A stretch of DNA of 64,000 nt from Hygrophila difformis (GCA_030278955.1 JAOANR010000002.1:19144057-19208056), one strand, 5' to 3'. Shown: positions 47,469-59,346, numbered from the stretch's first letter. Program-made: numbers and translations. Notes: generated by a model from the letters alone, not told the origin.

Positions 47469-48070
47469 CTACTTGAGATTCATTATTCCAGGGAATGAAG
47501 GGAGGACTGCAACTAAAGCATCACCATATCCAACAGCTTCTGTAGAAAATAACGTAATAAGGATATATGTAAAGTGTGACTGTACTATGGATTGTATACA
47601 AAGGAGGTGTCTGATAAGGTAAAGACAGCAGATATGCCATTCAAGAAGACATAAAAACTCACAAGGACGGGAATTTTCAAATTAAGACTATCCCTATGAT
47701 GCTCAAGACGTCGTAACATTTTATGTTCTAAACGGAGACAAAGTCACTTACTTTAAGTTTAAACTCAGCTATGGACATTGTGTCGCATAACACTGACAAA
47801 AGAGCCTCCACCTGTAAAGTAAAAGTTGAGAAACCATGTATTTCTGATTATTAGCATAAAAGGAGAGGAAATAGAGTAATTGGTCAAATAAACCCTACTT
47901 CTAGTTGAGCTACCGGTATTTATCTTATTCAGCAATTAATGCATAGACAATACAACAAATTAGATTTACCTCGAATGATTTTGGAATAAGAGGGCTTGGC
48001 TGATCAACCTGATCTGAAGGCACCACATCATTGGAACTACAGTCCAAAGTTGTAGCAGCAGTGGAAGCTC
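47469..48070 (-). pseudogene. BCCP-like (biotin carboxyl carrier-like) gene fragment
   Basis: Three blocks on the minus strand: about 47,970-48,070 (ending PSPLIPKSFE, donor GTAAAT), 47,752-47,811 (VEALLSVLCDTMSIAEFKLK, donor GTAAGT) and 47,469-47,539 (EAVGYGDALVAVLPSFPGIM, ending at TAG). They match the middle and C-terminal end of plant plastid biotin/lipoyl-attachment-domain-like proteins. The exons encoding most of the barrel domain are missing between the second and third blocks. Intron borders are retained, so the source was genomic DNA. Identity is from recalled family sequence. Confidence 0.65.
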
Positions 48071-48759
48071 ATGGAAAGAAGAAAGGGCACCAAATGTATA
48101 TATTAAGGTCTCCAAAAGCAATATTAGCATCCATAATAACACAAAATCAAATATGATAAATCACATGGCATTCTTTTCTACCACCAATTTTTGCCATTTC
48201 CCTCCATTACTTGTATGCTTATTGCTGACAAGTGGACACAGTTTTTCTGACAAATGCCAGTCCACCAAAAGGAATGGTAGCAAGAGATTTTAATCACAAA
48301 GTAATCCATAATCATGTAAGAGGAATAGAGTGCCGGACAACCATTTATATAGTATCATAACACTGGTATCTACAAATCAAGTTAAAGAATCAACACACTC
48401 ATTCCCCAACAATCATATTAGAACTTTACAACATACCACAGAAAAATATAAATCTTAACATCAAAATTCGATAAATATAAGAATTAAAATGTAAATAAAA
48501 CAATGATATGGTAGGGTTTTATTGCACAACACGCGGGTGTGTAGAATACAGGACATGGAATTGGAAGCACCATACTGAAAAGGGATTGAAAATCACCAAC
48601 AGAAGTATTCATTTCAATTCTTCACCAATGAAAACCCCTATTTTCCACACAAAACACAAATGCACTATAGATACTTATTTCAAATTGCAAATACCCAAAA
48701 CAAAACTTCACACAAAAATGTCAGTAAATCATCGAAAAAGAAACTCACAATCAACTCCA
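48071..48759. other. Intron-like sequence in the gene-fragment cluster
   Basis: AT-rich, no supported exon. It lies between the possible first exon at 48,760 and the BCCP-like blocks, as a large first intron would. Confidence 0.4.
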
Positions 48760-49061
48760 ATACCTGAGCATTCGCACGGAGTTATTCTCCTTTTCGATCT
48801 ATTTGACAACACCAACCCCTCAAATGGAACAACTTCTTGAGCCCTAGGCCCATGAAATGGCTGCAATGCGCTCAGCTTGGGTCTCACAGGCCCCAAATCA
48901 AAGTTTGCAAATTTCAGACCTGGAATCCTAAAACCACCTGGAATGAGAGGGGCCGCCGGACGCTGCCGACTCGCGCAGGGAGGGCGGCGACAACGATGGG
49001 AGGGTGGGCGCAGGGCTAAGGCGGCGGCTAGGGCTTGCGAAGGCTGGAGGAGTCGTGACAT
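48760..49061 (-). pseudogene. Possible first exon of the BCCP-like fragment
   Basis: A GC-rich open block on the minus strand starting at ATG 49,059-49,061. It encodes an Ala/Pro/Arg-rich leader (like a plastid transit peptide) followed by GLKFANFDLGPVRPKLSALQ and LSNRSKRRITPCECSG, and ends at a GT-containing border near 48,757. Its position upstream of the BCCP-like blocks and its composition fit a transit-peptide exon, but I could not match it with certainty. Confidence 0.4.
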
Positions 49062-49500
49062 TCACTGGGCTGAGTGCGGCGGCTCCGGATTCGCGAAGGG
49101 GGCACCCCGATTTGGATGTCGAGGAGTGGGAGAGTGACGAATTTGTAATCCGTAGACACAAAGAAACTGAGGATCGAAACTGAGGAGGATGAAATACCGC
49201 GAAGAAGCCATGGGGAATGGAGATGGTCGTGGAAATTGGAGAACGGAGACGAAGTGAGGAATTGGTCGTGCGGGTGTTCCAAAGGGGAGACGAAACGAGG
49301 AACTCGTCGTGGGAATTTTAGGGCAAAGAAACAACGAGGAAGAGTCGAACACGATCAAGAAATCTATTGGAAAATGAAAGGCTAGGATTGCGATTACATT
49401 TTCATCTAACGGTCGAGAACGAAATTAAATTTCTCATCCAACGGTGGAGATCGAAATTGCAGTTTGGACGGCTGTTTGCTCTCCCTCTTATATATATAGA

Positions 49501-49528
49501 CTAGCTAAGTGCGCTGTTCTACGCACAG
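49501..49528 (-). other. Hairpin plus CTAG: possible 3' end of a second Helitron-like element
   Basis: On the minus strand GTGCG, an 8-base loop and CGCAC form a 5-bp stem, followed by TTAG and then CTAG ending at 49,501. The next base begins the TCTATATATA terminus. The layout resembles two Helitrons joined head to tail. The stem is short and could be chance. Confidence 0.35.
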
Positions 49529-50133
49529 CATATTCAATGCGAACAACTACCCATAGCAAAAGAAGAAACAAGTGTAAATGAATAAAAGTGAGTTAAAGAT
49601 AAACTATCGGTTTGATAGGTGAAGGTAGTTAATTCCATATTTTTTTATTGCGTACGGCCATAATACAAACCAACTATTCGACGGCTTCTCACAATGATGC
49701 CATGGACTCTGCAGAGGAATCTTCGCACCCATGGCATGGAGATACGATCAACGTTACTCCATCAAATGACCTTACTATTACAGCATGCCTCAAAACTTGA
49801 AACTTCCCTCAAAACTAACTACTTGTGAATAAATTTGTTTATAGAATAGTATAATGAAACTTAGTTCATAAGTGGTCTTATGTATTGATGCATTTATACT
49901 TTAAGGTTTCCATTTCTTTTTGTTGTTTTATGCTTTATACAGATTATTAATGGCACTAATAATAATTAGAAAATTCCATTGCTAGGGCTATAATGTATTC
50001 ATCAAGCTTGCTCTTGGATATGTATCATACAAACTTTTGAATGTTAGGAAGTTTCTTTTTACAAATTTTTTTTTTCACAATCATCTTAGCTTTAAAAGTA
50101 TGTGTGTAGATAAAAATTGCAAAGTAAAATAAG
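49529..50133. other. Unassigned sequence between Helitron-like end and element D
   Basis: No coding sequence, repeat or terminal motif recognised. It would be the body of the neighbouring Helitron-like element if the hairpin at 49,501-49,528 is real. The five bases before the D array are ATAAG. Confidence 0.4.
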
Positions 50134-50711
50134 TGTAATACCCGAGAATTTTCCAACATAAAATAAAACAATAATTAAATAAATAAACAATAAATACAAT
50201 AAATAGAATAAATAAATAAATCTAGCAAATAAATAAATAAATAAAGATAAGGAAATGAGAAATGAGATTTAACTTAAAAAGGAATTAAAGGAATTTAATT
50301 AAATAAAAAGAATTATTAAAGGTAAATAAATTGTACACCGAAATCCGACACTAATGAACTCGAGGATTCGAGTCCAAACATCCAATCAGACCCGAGTAAA
50401 AATTTAGAGAGAAAGTATGAACCCGAAGATACCCCGGAAATCGGAATTCGGGAGCATAGAGGGATAGAAATCCGAAAGAGAGGAGGAAAAGCACGACGGA
50501 TCGCACGACCCGCCCGGACCGAAGTCCAGGCAAAGTCAGCGCGGTGGCCGCGCGGTCAATAGGCATTGGGCGCGCCACGACCGCGCCACGCGACAGATTC
50601 GCCCGTTGCGTGAATCTCTCGCCCGAACGTGGATTTTTCGACTTTCGGTTGAACGTCTCTCGACCCAAGACCCTTGGGGTCAGATCTTGGACGCCCTAGG
50701 TCTTAGATATC

Positions 50712-50719
50712 TATAAATA
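50712..50719 (+). promoter_or_regulatory. TATA box of LTR a
   Basis: TATAAATA in the context ATATCTATAAATAAGACC, conserved in all three LTRs (57,107-57,114 and 63,218-63,225). It is well placed for an LTR promoter about 580 bp from the LTR start. Confidence 0.7.
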
Positions 50720-50857
50720 AGACCTCCTAGGAGCTCCGAATACTTTACAAAACCCTACAACTTTCTACACATTCGAAACCCTAAATCCGGAGTCGTCGGA
50801 GGCACGAAACCAAGGCGGATACTGTTGGACGAAAATTCTAAGATCTCCATAGTCGTG

Positions 50858-52376
50858 GTAAGTCTCGATCCAAGCCTTGTTCTATATACGATTCGAAAAC
50901 GAATCCTAATCTTCTTCTTTTCTCTTCTACACCTCGTATTGGATCTAGATCGTAGAACCCGACGAACGGAGAGGAGAAACGGTGGACTGGAAGCCACGCC
51001 TTCGAAATAGATGATCCCGGACGTTCACAAACTCTGTAAGTTAACTCTTACATGGTTTTGGGATGAATTAAAACATTCAAAACTAGAAGATTAACAAGAA
51101 ATCGAAAATCTGTCAATTTATACTTTCCACCGACGCAACAGATTTGATGAATTTTTCCGAACCTTAAAACGATTTCAAACGGAAAAACTTAAAATACAAA
51201 AAACGTTCCTAAGGCTTAGATCTATCTACTGTAAAATTTTGAGAATTTTTAAAGACGATTTGATATATGAAAACCTACCGAAACCGAACTGCTTGAATCT
51301 AGATCTTGAAATTCTTGACAGAACTTAGGAATGATTTTCTTCACGTTTTTGACATAGGATCTAGACTGTTTTAGATCTTTGGCCGAACATGAAAGTCGTA
51401 GATAATTGTCTTAAGATTATCTCAGTAAAATTTCATCAAATTTGGAGTTGAATTGCTATGGTAGAATTCGAAATCTTTGAACTGTGATACATTAAATTCG
51501 GACAGAATTATTCTTCTACGAAAATTGGTGATTTTGACCTGTTTAGGTATCTCGGATTGAAAAAGTTAAAAGACGAAAGTTGTAGATCTCGACGTTTCTG
51601 AGTCAGTCGTGAAATTTTGGAATTTTTAGAATGAAATCTGATTTTAGACGAATTTTAGAGTAAACTATGGTTTACCGGAAACAAAATCTTGAAATCTTGT
51701 TGAAACATGGAATTATCCTTTAGGGTTGAAATGAGTTGAGATATTATTTTTGAATGAATACAATTAAAGTCAGATTTTTAAAAGTTAAATCCCCTTACAA
51801 ACTTGATAAATTAAAATTAGGGGTGAGTGCTCTGCAGGGTGCCCCCTAACTGCTTCACTTCGTGCCTTAATGGACGATGGTGACCCCGCGCGCTAAACTT
51901 GAGATATGATATTGCCAAAACGGCGAAATACAGAGCCTACACTCTCGTGAATATCCACATGGGTTTTCCGAGGCTCCGGAGTGGTACTGGGTATGGCTGA
52001 TACGGTTGCGGCCGCCGGGCTACCGGCTAAACTTGTTGACATCGCGATGCTATCGTGAAACTTTGAAATACCAAATCGGGGATGTAATGGGGATATTAAG
52101 TTAAATTAAATTAAATTAAATTATGTTTGTTGTCCAATTAAATTATTTAAATGCTTTATTTAAATTATGGCTATTATTCTAAGTCATGCGAAATGTGTTG
52201 TTAAATAGAGCCCTGAAATAAATTATGCTATCGGTTAGATTAAATTAAATATTATGTTATTATCATGCTTTTATTAAATTATTAAAATTAATGGCTTTTA
52301 AACCCTACGATCATGCATGTGTTAACTTACTCAGCAAGTTTGCTGACCAAAACCGTTTTTATTCCTTTTCTTACAG
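50858..52376 (+). other. Predicted intron within LTR a
   Basis: A strong donor (GTCGTG then GTAAGTCTCG) lies about 145 bp after the TATA box. A strong acceptor (TTTTCTTACAG) ends at 52,376. Both are kept in LTR b (57,254 and 58,770). If used, a 1.5-kb intron would be removed from the 5' leader. This is motif-based only. Confidence 0.35.
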
Positions 52377-52739
52377 AATATGTGGAATGAGCATGTGTGA
52401 GCACGGTTCATGCATGGGATTTTGGGAAATATTATTTTGCTATTAAATTCATACTTTAGACTATATTATGAACGGGCCTGTTTAACCCGTGTTTTGGCCA
52501 TGTCGGCCCTACTTATATTTTCCGCTGCGATACTATACTAAAACTATTATTTCCGCTGCGCTATGTTAATATTATTTTCGAGTTATATTGTATGGGCTAT
52601 TTTGAATGATTTAAATGTTTTAAATACTGCAATACCTAGCCTTGCATCTCTTTAGTAAGCTCGGAGAAACCGTGTCTTACTAGGGGGATGTGGCGGTGAC
52701 ATCCCGACCTGGGTGACAAAAAACCGGGGTGTTACAAGT

Positions 52740-52751
52740 TGGTATCAGAAC
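52740..52751 (+). other. Primer-binding site, D unit 1
   Basis: TGGTATCAGAAC, one mismatch from the initiator tRNA-Met complement, three bases after the LTR end. Unit 2 has TGGTATCAGAGT at 59,134-59,145. Confidence 0.8.
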
Positions 52752-52956
52752 CCGACTAATTTTTAAAACTACTATTTTTAAACCATTACTATTTTCTATT
52801 ATTAGTATTTTGACTATTATTTTAAATTTTAAAGTATTATTTCCATGGAAAATTTTTATTTTAAACCCCATGGAAAAATATATATGTATGGTGCATTAAA
52901 TTATTATTTTTGGGGGGGAAATCATCATTTGCATTGGCATATTGCATCTCTCCTAT

Positions 52957-53100
52957 GAACTTAGGATCTTGGCGAATTGAACTTAGAATCTTGGTGAATT
53001 GAAATTAGAATCTTGGCCAAACTTGAACTTAGAATCTTGGTGAATTGAACCTAGAATCTTGGCGAATTGAACTTAGAATCTTGGCGAATATTGACTTAGA
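52957..53100 (+). repeat. Leader tandem repeat, D unit 1
   Basis: Six copies plus a partial copy of a 22-24 bp unit of the form GAACTTAGAATCTTGGCGAA, ending about 17 bp before the ORF0 start codon. Unit 2 has four copies and a partial one at 59,347-59,447, so copy number has changed. Confidence 0.88.
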
Positions 53101-53117
53101 TCTCTTGTTTGCGCTAG

Positions 53118-53717
53118 ATGGCTAGTCAAGACATGATGCAATTAATGATCAAGATGATAAACGCTCACATTGACACCGAACAAACCATACAACAAATGAA
53201 AAATCGTATAGCTCACTTGGAGGCAAATCTGCACCAAATGAGAGACTTAAGGGAAGCTGACCTCCAGCACTTCCTGAACTTGAGAGCCGCTGATCAAGAT
53301 CGCATAAAAGACTTAGAAACTCAAGTGCAAAAACTCACCGAACGGAGCGATGCTGTGATAGATAGAGTTGAGGATCTAGGGACGGACCTACTTGACCTCA
53401 CTGACATAGTAGTACCATATAGCCCGGTGGAATACCACTTGATGGGACCACGAAGCCCAACACCCCCAGTGGAGAGCCCATCCGGCCTTATCCATGGACG
53501 CTACGGAACCCTTGGGCTCTGGCCCCACATGGTCCGCCCGTCGCCAAACCCGAGCCCCGTGGAGAACCATCTGGAGGAGTCACCGGAACCAGTTCCGGAA
53601 GCCGTCGATCCACCATCCCCAGTGTTTCATGGACCCTTGGGCACCGGCCAAGCCTCGGATGAGGAAGATCCGGAGGAAGATCCTGCTACCCCGCCGGAGG
53701 ACGTCATGAGACACTAG
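53118..53717 (+). CDS. ORF0 of D unit 1: coiled-coil protein with acidic tail
   Basis: A 199-residue intact frame starting MASQDMMQLMIKMINAHIDT. A long helical, heptad-rich segment spans about residues 15-95 (MKNRIAHLEANLHQM, LRAADQDRIKDLETQVQKL). A proline-rich middle has two PSP-type repeats (about 105-165), and an acidic tail ends EEDPATPPEDVMRH. It lies between primer site and gag, 263 bp before the gag ATG, in its own frame with an upstream repeat leader. The same type of ORF occurs in unit 2 and in element A. I do not recognise a known family; coiled-coil oligomerisation is inferred from composition only. Against unit 2, only the first few and last 20 or so residues match well. Confidence 0.7.
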   Translation: MASQDMMQLMIKMINAHIDTEQTIQQMKNRIAHLEANLHQMRDLREADLQHFLNLRAADQDRIKDLETQVQKLTERSDAVIDRVEDLGTDLLDLTDIVVPYSPVEYHLMGPRSPTPPVESPSGLIHGRYGTLGLWPHMVRPSPNPSPVENHLEESPEPVPEAVDPPSPVFHGPLGTGQASDEEDPEEDPATPPEDVMRH

Positions 53718-53937
53718 AGATTCTATTGTTAGATACTATTTTGCTAGGAAAATATTTCTACTTTTGTACTAAAATTTCTTTTGAGGAAATAAAATGCTCG
53801 ATTTATTTGTAATAAATCGAAAAAAAAAATTCGAAATAAAATAAAACCCCGAAGCATACGACGCTTCTTAGTTTGAACAAAGCACCACGTGCTAAATTGC
53901 AACACACATATACATTTATAGAAATTGCTTAGACTAT

Positions 53938-56556
53938 ATGCTAAATTCACCAGTCCTAATCTATCCCATTTGTACCAGAATGGCACCCAGAGGAAGAGGA
54001 AGAGGAAGAACTCAACCCGCTCCCCAACCCACCACTGAAACACCTACTGAAACACTACCAAACGACACGGAACCGATTCAACCTGAGATGGAACAACCCC
54101 AAGGTGCGCAGGACGCCCCCGCACCGAACAATGTGGGCGATTGTCTTAGGACGATAGAGGAAGTGTTGATTGCGCTCGGAAACGCGCAAGTCAACCAGGG
54201 TCAAGCTGCGGCGGTACCACCGCCCCAAGCTCGCCCTAACTACCTGGCGATGGTGAATCCTTACCAGCCGCCCCACTACGCTGGTGAGGAGGATCCAGCT
54301 AAACTGGAGGAATGGATCCGGACTTTTGACAAGCTGCTGGGAGCGGTCAAATGTCCGGAAGGAGAGAGGGTGCATGTCGCTTCATACTACCTGGGAGGCG
54401 AAGCTGACGACTGGTGGCAGGCGACGCAAGCCAAACTGACTGAAGATGACGAGCCCTACTCGTGGATGGAGATGATGGAACTACTCAGGGATCGATTTTA
54501 TCCCCTGAGTACTAAAGCTGCCATGTACGAAGAGTTCCTGTCGCTGAAGCAAGGAGGCCAAACGGTGCAGGAATACTACACACGCTTCAAGGAGCTGGTG
54601 AGATTCGCACCAAGGCTAGTGCCTACTGATGCGGAAAAGGCACAGAAGTTCGAGATGGGACTGAACCTGTCTGTGTGCGAGGTGATCGCGGGGGTACACT
54701 ACCCCGATTTGCAAGCTGTGTATGACCGCGCCGTGGCAGTAGCACGTGTCCAGCAGCTGAAAAGAAGGGTGAGTGGGGAGTCCAGCAGGGGTCCCCAAGA
54801 CAAGAAAAGCCGAGACTCAAGAAACGAGAACAACACTGGAAGGAACGAACAGCGCAGTGGGTCGAATAGGCCCCAACAAAACAACACTGGGAGGAGGTTC
54901 AACCAGGAAGATCCGGTACCGCCTTGCCCGAGATGTGGACGACCCCATCTGGCAAGGGGATGCCCGCAACAAGGCGCCTGTTACCGATGCGGTCGAATGG
55001 GTCACGTTCGACGGGATTGCCGGACTAGGCTCGAGAACATAACGAGAAGGGACGATTTGGTCGCGGGGCAAGAACAGCCTCAAAATCAAAACGGGCGAAA
55101 CGGGAATAACAGAGGGTACAGACCCCCTCAAAATAGGCCGCAAAACCAGAACCAGAACCAACGACCTCCGCCCCCTCAGAATCAAAACCAGCAACAAAAT
55201 CAGCAGCCGAATGCGAATCAGCAGGGCAATCAGGGACACCTTATGGGGAGGCTGATTGTGGTGAACCAAGCGGACGTGCCTGCGCAAGGAGAAGTGATGG
55301 CAGGTACATTTTATGTGTTGAATACGCCCCTTAGAATTCTATTTGATTCTGGAGCTAGTTGCTCAATTATAGCATCAAGAATAGTGCCTGAGTTAGATCT
55401 ACCTAAGTGCGAGAGAATTAGCTTAGGAATTCAATTGCCTTCTGGAGAAGTAGTGTCATGCTCTAAACGATATAACGGAATTCCTATAGTGATAAAGAAC
55501 GTAGAATTCTTCGCGAACTTGGTAGAATTTAACTTAAGAGACTTTGACATCATACTGGGGATGGATTGGTTATCCCAGTATAAGGCGGTGATCGAATGCC
55601 AAAAGCAAAGGATCACCTTGTCAAAACGTAGGGGAAAGAGAGTTATCTTTTACTCTCAGCCCCATAAGAAAAGTAACAAAATCGTTAGTGCACTCAAATT
55701 AAGTAACTTGATGCGTAAGGGGTATGAACTATATGCGTGCTATGTGCACAACCTTGAGGCGGAAGAAAACAAGGTTGATAGCATACTAGTGGTAAGAGAA
55801 TACCCGGACGTGTTCCCTGAGGACGTTCCGGGCATGCCACCTGAGAGAGATCTTGAATTCACTATAGATCTCATTCCGGGGACAGAGCCTGTCTCAAAAG
55901 CTCCGTACCGGATGGCACCACTGGAAATGAAGGAGTTAAAGGAACAACTCGAGGAACTATTAGGAAAAGGTTACATAAGACCGAGTACGTCCCCTTGGGG
56001 AGCACCGGTTTTATTTGTCAAGAAGAAAGACGGAGGACTACGTCTTTGCATAGATTATCGAGGATTAAACCAAGTGACCATCAAGAATAAATACCCCCTA
56101 CCGAGAATAGAGGATCTGTTTGATCAACTGAAGGGAGCTTCAGTATTCTCGAAGATCGATTTGCGATCTGGGTATCATCAATTGAGGATCGTCGAGAAGG
56201 ACATCCCAAAGACGGCATTTCGAACGCGATATGGCCATTACGAGTTCACAGTGTTATCCTTCGGGTTAACAAATGCTCCGGCCATGTTCATGAATCTCAT
56301 GAACAACGTGTTCCGAGAATTGTTAGATCAGTGCGTCGTAGTGTTCATCGACGACATCCTGATCTACTCAAAGAGCGAGGAAGAGCATGCAAAACACTTA
56401 CATCAAGTGTTAGAAATCTTGCGAAGAAATCAGCTATACGGCAAGTTGTCGAAATGCGATTTCTGGTTGAGAGAAGTGGCATTTCTCGGACACATAGTAT
56501 CCGCTGATGGAGTATCAGTGGATCCGGCTGTAATACCCGAGAATTTTCCAACATAA
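53938..56556 (+). pseudogene. Gag-protease-reverse transcriptase of D unit 1, truncated by the next LTR
   Basis: An open frame of 872 codons; the likely start is the ATG at 53,980 ([15 protein letters not shown]). Domains from the frame start: Arg/Gly-rich N terminus, capsid core (about 95-270, [20 protein letters not shown]), two zinc motifs at about 329-361 ([13 protein letters not shown] and [14 protein letters not shown]), aspartic protease with [11 protein letters not shown] near 469, and reverse transcriptase from about 635, with [14 protein letters not shown] and active site FIDDILIYS near 802. The frame enters LTR b after VSVDPA and stops. It lacks the thumb, RNase H, integrase and chromodomain, so it could make particles and perhaps protease but could not complete replication by itself. 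Confidence 0.92.
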
Positions 56557-59130
56557 AATAAAACAATAATTAAATAAATAAACAATAAATACAATAAATA
56601 AAATAAATAAATAAATCCAGCAAATAAATAAATAAATAAAGATAAGGAAATGGGAAATGAGATTTAACTTAAAAAGGAATTAAAGGAATTTAATTAAATA
56701 AAAAGAATTATTAAAGGTAAATAAATTGTACACCGAAATCCGACACTAATGAACTCGAGGATTCGAGTCCAAATATCCAATCAGACCCGAGTAAAAATTT
56801 AGAGAGAAAGTATGAACCCGAAGATACCCCGGAAATCGGAATTCGGGAGCATAGAGGGATAGAAATCCGAAAGAGAGGAGGAAAAGCACGACGGATCGCA
56901 CGACCCGCCCGGACCGAAGTCCAGGCGAAGTCGGCGCGGTGGCCGCGCGGTCAATAGGCATTGGGCGCGCCACGACCGCGCCACGCGACAGATTCGCCCG
57001 TTGCGTGAATCTCTCGCCCGAACGCGGATTTTTCGACTTTTGGTTGAACGTCTCTCGACCCAAGACCCTTGGGGTCAGATCTTGGACGCCCTAGGTCTTA
57101 GATATCTATAAATAAGACCTCCTAGGAGCTCTGAATACTTTTACAAAACCCTACAACTTTCTACACATTCGAAACCCTAAATCCGGAGTCGTCGGAGGCA
57201 CGAAACCAAGGCGAACACTGTTGGACGAAAATTCTAAGATCTCCATAGTCGTGGTAAGTCTCGATCCAATCCTTATTCTATATACGATTCGAAAACGAAT
57301 CCAAATCTTCTTCTTTTCTCTTCTACACCTCGTATTGGATCTAGATCGTAGAACCCGACGAACGGAGAGGAAGAAACGGTGGACTGGAAGCCACGCCTTC
57401 GAAATAGACGATCCCGGATGTTCACAACTCTGTAAGTTAACTCTTACATGGTTTTGGGATGAATTAAAACATTCAAAACTAAAAGATTAACAAGAAATCG
57501 AAAATCTGTCAATTTATACTTTCCACCGACGCAACAGATTTGATGAATTTTTCCGAACTTTAAAACAACTTCAAACGGAAACACTTAAAACACGAAAAAC
57601 GTTTCTAAGGCTTAGATCTATCTACTGTAAATTTTTGAGAATGTTTAGAGACGTTTTGATATGTGAAAACCCACCGAAACCGAACTGCTTGAATCTAGAT
57701 CTTGAAATTCTTGACAGAACTTAGGAATGATCTTGATCATGTTTTTGACATAGGATCTAGACTGTTTTAGATCTTTGGCCAAACATGAAAGTCGTAGATA
57801 ATGGTCTTAAGATGATCTCTGTAAAAGTTCATCAAATTTGGAGTTGAATTGCTATGGTATAATTCGAAATCTTTAAACTGTGATACATTAAATTCGGACA
57901 GAATTATTCTTCTACGAAAATTTGTGATTTTGACCTGTTTAGGTATCTCGGATTGAAAAAGTTAAAATACAAAAGTTGTAGATCTCGACGTTTCTGAGTC
58001 AGTAGTGAAATTTTGGAATTTTTGGAATTAAATCTGATGTTTGACGAATTTTAGAGTGAACTGTGGTTTACCGGAAACAAAATCTTGAAATCTTGTTGAA
58101 ACATGGAATTAACCTTTAGGGTTGAAATGAGTTGAGATATTATTTTTAAATGAATACAATTTAAGTCATATTTTTAAAAATTAAATCCCCTTACAAACTT
58201 GATAAATTAAAATTAGGGGTGAGTGCTCTGCAGGGTGCCCCTAACTGCTTCACTTCGTGCCTTAATGGACGATGGTGACCCCGCGCGCTAAACTTGAGAT
58301 ATGATATTGCCAAAACGGCGAAATATAGAGCCTACACTCTCGTGAATATCCATATGGGTTTCCCGAGGCTCCGGAGTGGTACTGGGTATGGCTGATACGG
58401 TTGCGGCCGCCGGGCTACCGGCTAAACTTGTTGACATCGCGATGCTATCGTGAAACTTTGAAATACCAAATCGGGGATGTAATGGGGATATTAAGTTAAA
58501 TTAAATTAAATTAAATTATTTTTGTTGTCCAATTAAATTATTTAAATGCTTTATTTAAATTATGGCTATTATTCTAAGTCATGCGAAATGTGTGTTAAAT
58601 AGAGCCCTGAAATAAATTATGCTATCGGTTAGATTAAATTAAATATTATGTTATTATCATGCTTTTATTAAATTATTAAAATTAATGGCTTTTAAACCCT
58701 ACGATCATGCATGTGTTAACTTACTCAGCAAGTTTGCTGACCAAAACCGTTTTTATTCCTTTTCTTACAGAATATGTGGAATGAGCATGTGTGAGCACGG
58801 TTCATGCATGGGATTTTGGGAAACATTATTTTGCTTTTAAATTCATACTTTAGACTATATTATGAACAGGCCTGTTTAACCCATGTTTTGGCAATGTCGG
58901 CCCTACTTATATTTTCCGCTGCGATACTATACTAAAACTATTATTTCCGCTGCGCTATGTTAATATTATTTTCGAGTTATATTGTATGGGCTATTTTGAA
59001 TGGTTTAAATGTTTTAAATACTGCAATACCTAGTCTTGCATCTCTTTAGTAAGCTCGGAGAAACCGTGTCTTACTAGGGGGATGTGGCGGTGACATCCCG
59101 ACCTGGGAGACCAAAAACCGGGGTGTTACA
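56529..59130 (+). repeat. LTR b of the D array (shared by units 1 and 2)
   Basis: 2,602 bp, same borders and conserved landmarks as LTR a: TATA box 57,107-57,114, donor at 57,254, acceptor ending 58,770. It differs from LTR a by scattered substitutions and small indels at a level above that seen between the LTRs of element C, so the array is older than that insertion. Confidence 0.92.
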
Positions 59131-59346
59131 AGTTGGTATCAGAGTCCGGCTATTTTTAAAACTACTATTTTTAAACCACTACTATTTTTAAACTATTATT
59201 AGTATTTTGACTATTATTTTAAATTTTAAGGTTTTATTTTCATGGAAAATTTTTATTTTAAAACCCATGGAAAAAAATATATATATTGCATTAAATTATT
59301 ATTGGGGGGAAATATCATTTGCATTTGCATGTTGCATCTCTGCTAT

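Larger units (their letters stand above)
45520..49500 (-). mobile_element. Helitron-like gene-fragment carrier (right part; left part at 11,493-13,903)
   Basis: Fragments of at least six unrelated genes lie in one orientation with introns kept, as in gene-capturing Helitrons. At the 5' side on the minus strand, TCTATATATATAAGAGGGAG begins at 49,500, the TC-plus-AT-rich form often seen at Helitron 5' ends. It is preceded by a hairpin and CTAG of the kind found at Helitron 3' ends. I found no 3' hairpin with CTRR at the left end near 11,500-11,760 and no terminal inverted repeats, so a Pack-MULE or plain recombination cannot be excluded. No transposase or Rep/helicase gene is present. Confidence 0.5.
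50134..52736 (+). repeat. LTR a of the D array
   Basis: 2,603 bp, TGTAATACCCGAG to GGGGTGTTACA, related at both ends to the LTR of element A. It contains AAATAAAT-type runs at its start, a TATA box at 50,712-50,719, a GC-rich patch (about 50,510-50,590) and a TTAAA-type short tandem repeat near 52,100. Short frames in it are not supported as genes. Confidence 0.92.

Noticed and set aside
48760..49061. Independent GC-rich protein-coding gene
   Set aside because: Several frames are open on both strands because of GC richness; only the frame consistent with a transit-peptide exon ending at a GT border was kept, at low confidence.
50351..51010. Small frames in the D LTRs (105-residue minus and 61-89-residue plus)
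   Set aside because: They are conserved only because the LTRs are copies; they resemble no protein, and the plus frame reads straight through a strong splice donor.
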